Assembly: GCF_005771495.1 (NCBI RefSeq)
Contig: NZ_VAUW01000014.1
Span: 1-64,000 of the forward strand
From: Maribacter sp. ACAM166
GTDB taxonomy: Bacteria; Bacteroidota; Bacteroidia; Flavobacteriales; Flavobacteriaceae
Reading direction: 5' to 3'
DNA length: 64,000 nt
Shown here piece by piece: positions 62,233 through 64,000 of this stretch. The first letter of the stretch is position 1. Every line of letters begins with the position of its first letter. The translations under genes and the position numbers were made by a program. The notes below the pieces were generated by a model, which was given only the letters and a program-made list of their open reading frames with translations, did not search any database and was not told the origin of the DNA.

Positions 62233-62382
62233 TCGAAATTTTAATGATAATACTTGATTTTATTGTATAGGAACTGAAATACGTGGTGACGTGTATAACG
62301 AATGGTAGGTTTCTTGATTAAACTATGACGTCATTCGTTGTAAGGTCATTGCAAGAATCATCTGCATCCCTATAAAGTTTGG

Positions 62383-62412
62383 CAAAGATACAAGTTGTAT
62401 TCGGATTACAAA
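62383..62412 (-). promoter_or_regulatory. Promoter of the extended cold-shock gene
   Basis: Read on the minus strand: TTTG (62412-62409), 18 bases, TATCTTTG (62390-62383). A near-perfect Bacteroidota promoter located about 150 bases upstream of the ATG at 62232, so the mRNA has a long 5' leader. Confidence 0.72.
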
Positions 62413-62656
62413 GCATATAAAGAGCTCAAACTATTAAACTTTTAAAAGAATTCGTATTTATCAGAATAGAAATTTAAGTACGGACTATAATTTGATGCTA
62501 AAAGTGAATCTAATTTCAGATTAGGATCGATATCATTGCGTAATTTTCAGGCTTTTGTCCTAATTATAATTCACCTTCATTTAAAATAATCTTAAAATCA
62601 TTAAATTAAAACGCCCACGTAACTGACAGTATTATAGTATTTTATGTTTATTTCAA
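62413..62656. other. Intergenic stretch with no visible gene
   Basis: About 240 bases between the two divergent promoters; AT-rich, no frame of interest on either strand. Confidence 0.4.
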
Positions 62657-62698
62657 TTTTCCCAAATAATCTATTTGGGAAAATTAGTACCTTTTTAT
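62657..62698 (+). promoter_or_regulatory. 24-bp inverted repeat and promoter of the small-peptide unit
   Basis: TTTTCCCAAATA (62657-62668) and TATTTGGGAAAA (62672-62683) form a perfect inverted repeat with a three-base centre. TACCTTTTT (62688-62696), a relaxed -7 box, follows within five bases. The position fits an operator that controls the small-peptide genes. It could also form an RNA hairpin only if transcription started further upstream. Confidence 0.55.
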
Positions 62699-62780
62699 GC
62701 CTAGTACTGTAACAAATAACTTTAGTAGTCGTCTACTTTGTATAACAAAACAATTAATCATCAATTTAAAAATGAACATC

Positions 62781-62894
62781 ATGAGAACTTTCATCAGAAA
62801 CACACCAACGGAATCTAGAAGAAATACATTCTTTTCAAATTTTAAGAACAGTAAACGAGTACAGTGGGCATCCTCTAGAAACCATACGCATTAA
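62781..62894 (+). CDS. Basic 37-residue peptide, copy 1
   Basis: Encodes MRTFIRNTPTESRRNTFFSN followed by FKNSKRVQWASSRNHTH, rich in Arg, Lys, Asn and Ser, with no signal peptide or membrane segment. The ATG at 62781 is shared with the second copy; an ATG at 62772 is unique to this copy. The two nucleotide differences from copy 2 within the gene are both synonymous (Phe4 TTC/TTT, Thr10 ACG/ACA), which favours a selected peptide. I do not recognise the family; candidates include an RNA/DNA-binding peptide, a regulatory small protein or a peptide precursor. Confidence 0.65.
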   Translation: MRTFIRNTPTESRRNTFFSNFKNSKRVQWASSRNHTH

Positions 62895-62956
62895 TAAAAA
62901 CATCAATCAAAATAAATTAATCATCATCGGCTCATCATCGATATAAAACGAACATC

Positions 62957-63070
62957 ATGAGAACTTTTATCAGAAACACACCAACAGAATCTAGAAGAAA
63001 TACATTCTTTTCAAATTTTAAGAACAGTAAACGAGTACAGTGGGCATCCTCTAGAAACCATACGCATTAA
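62957..63070 (+). CDS. Basic 37-residue peptide, copy 2
   Basis: Amino-acid identical to copy 1 and displaced by exactly 176 bases. Its leader (62895-62956) includes AACATCATG at the start codon, as in the other copies. Same transcript as copy 1, with no terminator between. Doubling a short gene inside one transcript raises dosage, as seen for some toxin, antitoxin and stress peptides, but no such role can be assigned here. Confidence 0.65.
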   Translation: MRTFIRNTPTESRRNTFFSNFKNSKRVQWASSRNHTH

Positions 63071-63132
63071 TAAAAACATCAATCAAAATAAATTAATCAT
63101 TATCGGCTCATCATCGATATAAAACGAACATC

Positions 63133-63204
63133 ATGAGATATAGTAGACCCAAATTGGTGTATAGCTTCATCAAATTGGAATATGTGAATGGCAATTATAG
63201 ATAA
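63133..63204 (+). CDS. Third small frame after the repeated leader, 23 residues
   Basis: The repeated leader continues to ATGAGA at 63133, then the sequence departs and encodes MRYSRPKLVYSFIKLEYVNG-NYR before TAA at 63202-63204. It has an identical translation start context to copies 1 and 2, so it is probably translated, but the peptide is unrelated. It may be a recombination scar or the original downstream gene. A terminator follows at 63262. Confidence 0.4.
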   Translation: MRYSRPKLVYSFIKLEYVNGNYR

Positions 63205-63261
63205 ACAACAATCGATTTTTTCTCAGATGCACTGTTAAAACTTCAATTTATACGAAGTTGT

Positions 63262-63295
63262 AAGGATATGAACTCATCACTCATATCCTTTTTTA
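63262..63295 (+). terminator. Rho-independent terminator of the small-peptide unit
   Basis: AAGGATATGA (63262-63271) pairs with TCATATCCTT (63281-63290), followed by T-run. It closes a transcript of about 560-600 bases that starts near 62700. Confidence 0.88.
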
Positions 63296-63342
63296 TTGCT
63301 AAACTATTTGGGTTTTGGTTACGAATAGATGCTTGATATTTA

Positions 63343-63391
63343 ATAAAATAGAGTGGATTATTTTATATTCATATACGATATATTATATTTG
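63343..63391 (+). promoter_or_regulatory. Promoter and candidate operator of the GntR gene
   Basis: ATAAAATA (63343-63350) and TATTTTAT (63359-63366) form an inverted repeat with an eight-base spacer, and TATATTTG (63384-63391) is a consensus -7 box. The ATG lies only four bases after it, so the transcript is probably leaderless or starts in the first codons. The repeat could be an autoregulatory site, though AT-rich repeats arise easily by chance. Confidence 0.5.
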
Positions 63392-63395
63392 ATTT

Positions 63396-64000
63396 ATGTT
63401 GGTTAAAATAAATTTAAGGGATCAAGTACGAGATTATCTATTATCTGAAATGATTACGGGCAATCTACGCACAGGTAAAACAATTAACTTAGCAGCACTA
63501 TCAAGAGATTTAAATGTGAGTGTTACCCCTATTCGAGAAGCATTGGCACAATTACAACAGGCACATATTATAAAAGCAGTTCCAAACAGAGGATTTATTA
63601 TTTCAGAATTAGATGTGAACGAGGCAGAAGATCTTTACGGATTAGCAGCTAATTTAGAAGTTATGGCCATTGAGAATTCTGAATTCACCGAAGAAGATAT
63701 TAGACATCTCCGTAACCAACAGGAGGTTTTTGAAAACGCTAATAATGCAATTTCTAGAATTCAGGCTGATCTCGAATTTCATAGATTACTTACGAAAGGC
63801 TACGAAAATGATTTAGCGTTACAAATTCTCAATGATTTGAAAACGCGTATCTTCTTTTACGAACGAGCCTTTACAAATGATGATTCATTCTATAACAAAT
63901 CAGACAATCAACATGAATCTATAATTGCAGCCATAGCAGATGATAATATACCCACAGCTTCCCTCCTATTAAAGATGAATTGGATGTTGATATTGAATTA
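63396..64000 (+). CDS. GntR-family regulator with FCD domain (partial, window end)
   Basis: At least 201 residues, cut by the right edge. The winged helix-turn-helix covers about 8-72 (LRDQVRDYLLSEMITGNL, LAALSRDLNVSVTPIREAL, VPNRGFIIS), and residues from about 80 belong to an FCD-type ligand-binding domain (DLEFHRLLTK; HESIIAAI), whose metal-binding histidines are typical of sugar-acid or carboxylate sensors such as the UxuR/FadR group. The start at 63396 follows its -7 box directly. Targets are unknown; the neighbouring small-peptide unit is one candidate. Confidence 0.9.
   Translation, partial: MLVKINLRDQVRDYLLSEMITGNLRTGKTINLAALSRDLNVSVTPIREALAQLQQAHIIKAVPNRGFIISELDVNEAEDLYGLAANLEVMAIENSEFTEEDIRHLRNQQEVFENANNAISRIQADLEFHRLLTKGYENDLALQILNDLKTRIFFYERAFTNDDSFYNKSDNQHESIIAAIADDNIPTASLLLKMNWMLILN

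Larger units (their letters stand above)
62773..63138 (+). repeat. Direct tandem repeat, 176-bp period, two full copies and a partial third
   Basis: Unit 1 starts at about 62773 and unit 2 at about 62949, with a third partial copy from 63125 to 63138. The period is exactly 176 bases. Units 1 and 2 differ at only three positions inside the repeat: 62792/62968 (C/T), 62810/62986 (G/A) and 62925/63101 (C/T). Each unit holds a small gene and its leader. The low divergence shows a recent duplication or conversion. Confidence 0.92.

Noticed and set aside
62773-63138. The 176-bp tandem units as a CRISPR or satellite array
   Set aside because: The unit is far longer than a CRISPR repeat, there are no unique spacers, and each unit holds an open frame with synonymous differences only.

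Overview
The window looks like chromosomal DNA from a marine-type Flavobacteriaceae (Maribacter/Zobellia/Arenibacter-like; inference). The DNA is AT-rich. Several genes are preceded by the Bacteroidota -7 box TANNTTTG, and in a few cases by TTG 18-19 bases upstream. The gene families are typical of the group: DUF4494, DUF6090, DUF5916, Lacal_2735, CotH and YHYH lipoproteins, a TonB receptor with a carboxypeptidase-like N-domain, and LytS/LytT. I see no rRNA, tRNA, CRISPR array or prophage. One IS30-type transposase tail lies at the left edge.

Layout. 0-7 kb: IS30 tail, luciferase-like monooxygenase, a multi-PAS histidine kinase with its CheY-like receiver, and a fatty acid desaturase. 7.6-10.7 kb: an operon of TetR, SDR-like protein, nitroreductase and YqhD-type alcohol dehydrogenase. 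A 14-bp palindrome sits at its promoter, and a near-identical palindrome sits at the promoter of a CurA-like reductase at 15 kb (followed by a DJ-1/PfpI protein); together these read as an electrophile/aldehyde stress regulon. 10.9-14.7 kb: DMT transporter, a DEAD-like protein with only the first RecA domain, a tiny lipoprotein, MarC, and decayed DNA. 16.8-20.4 kb: a DHFR-like fragment, a berberine-bridge-type flavoenzyme, an MddA-like thiol methyltransferase, and a DUF4242/cyclase-like/AraC fusion.

20.6-27.5 kb: a block of exported proteins (SCO, MORN-repeat, YHYH, DUF6090, CotH kinase, EF-hand) divergent from a LytS/LytT two-component pair. 28.2-37.4 kb: AraC regulator, PhyH dioxygenase, sugar isomerase, an exported methyltransferase beside a GreA-like factor, Tat-exported Gfo/Idh/MocA oxidoreductase, DUF1080 hydrolase and a 1000-residue VPS10/BNR propeller protein. 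With the Tat-exported isomerase and PQQ-type sugar dehydrogenase at 44.8-47 kb this suggests periplasmic oxidation of sugars or glycosides. 37.6-41.3 kb: an apparent operon J-domain/KTSC, DbpA-like helicase and zinc-ribbon SDR, next to a cold shock protein. 47-49.7 kb: a second redox-stress set (SDR, OsmC, Old Yellow Enzyme).

50-61 kb: TonB receptor plus DUF5916, FAD oxidoreductase, AraC, AhpD-like protein, a cupredoxin interrupted by one stop codon, SF2 helicase, pseudouridine synthase and DMT transporter. 61.8-64 kb: a cold shock protein with a long leader, then a short transcription unit holding two exact-length tandem copies (176-bp period) of a gene for a basic 37-residue peptide and a third leader with a different peptide, then a GntR regulator cut by the window end. 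The tandem peptide unit is the most unusual feature. Gene decay recurs: at least three clear pseudogenes (16.8, 43.1 and 58.1 kb) and some weaker remnants.
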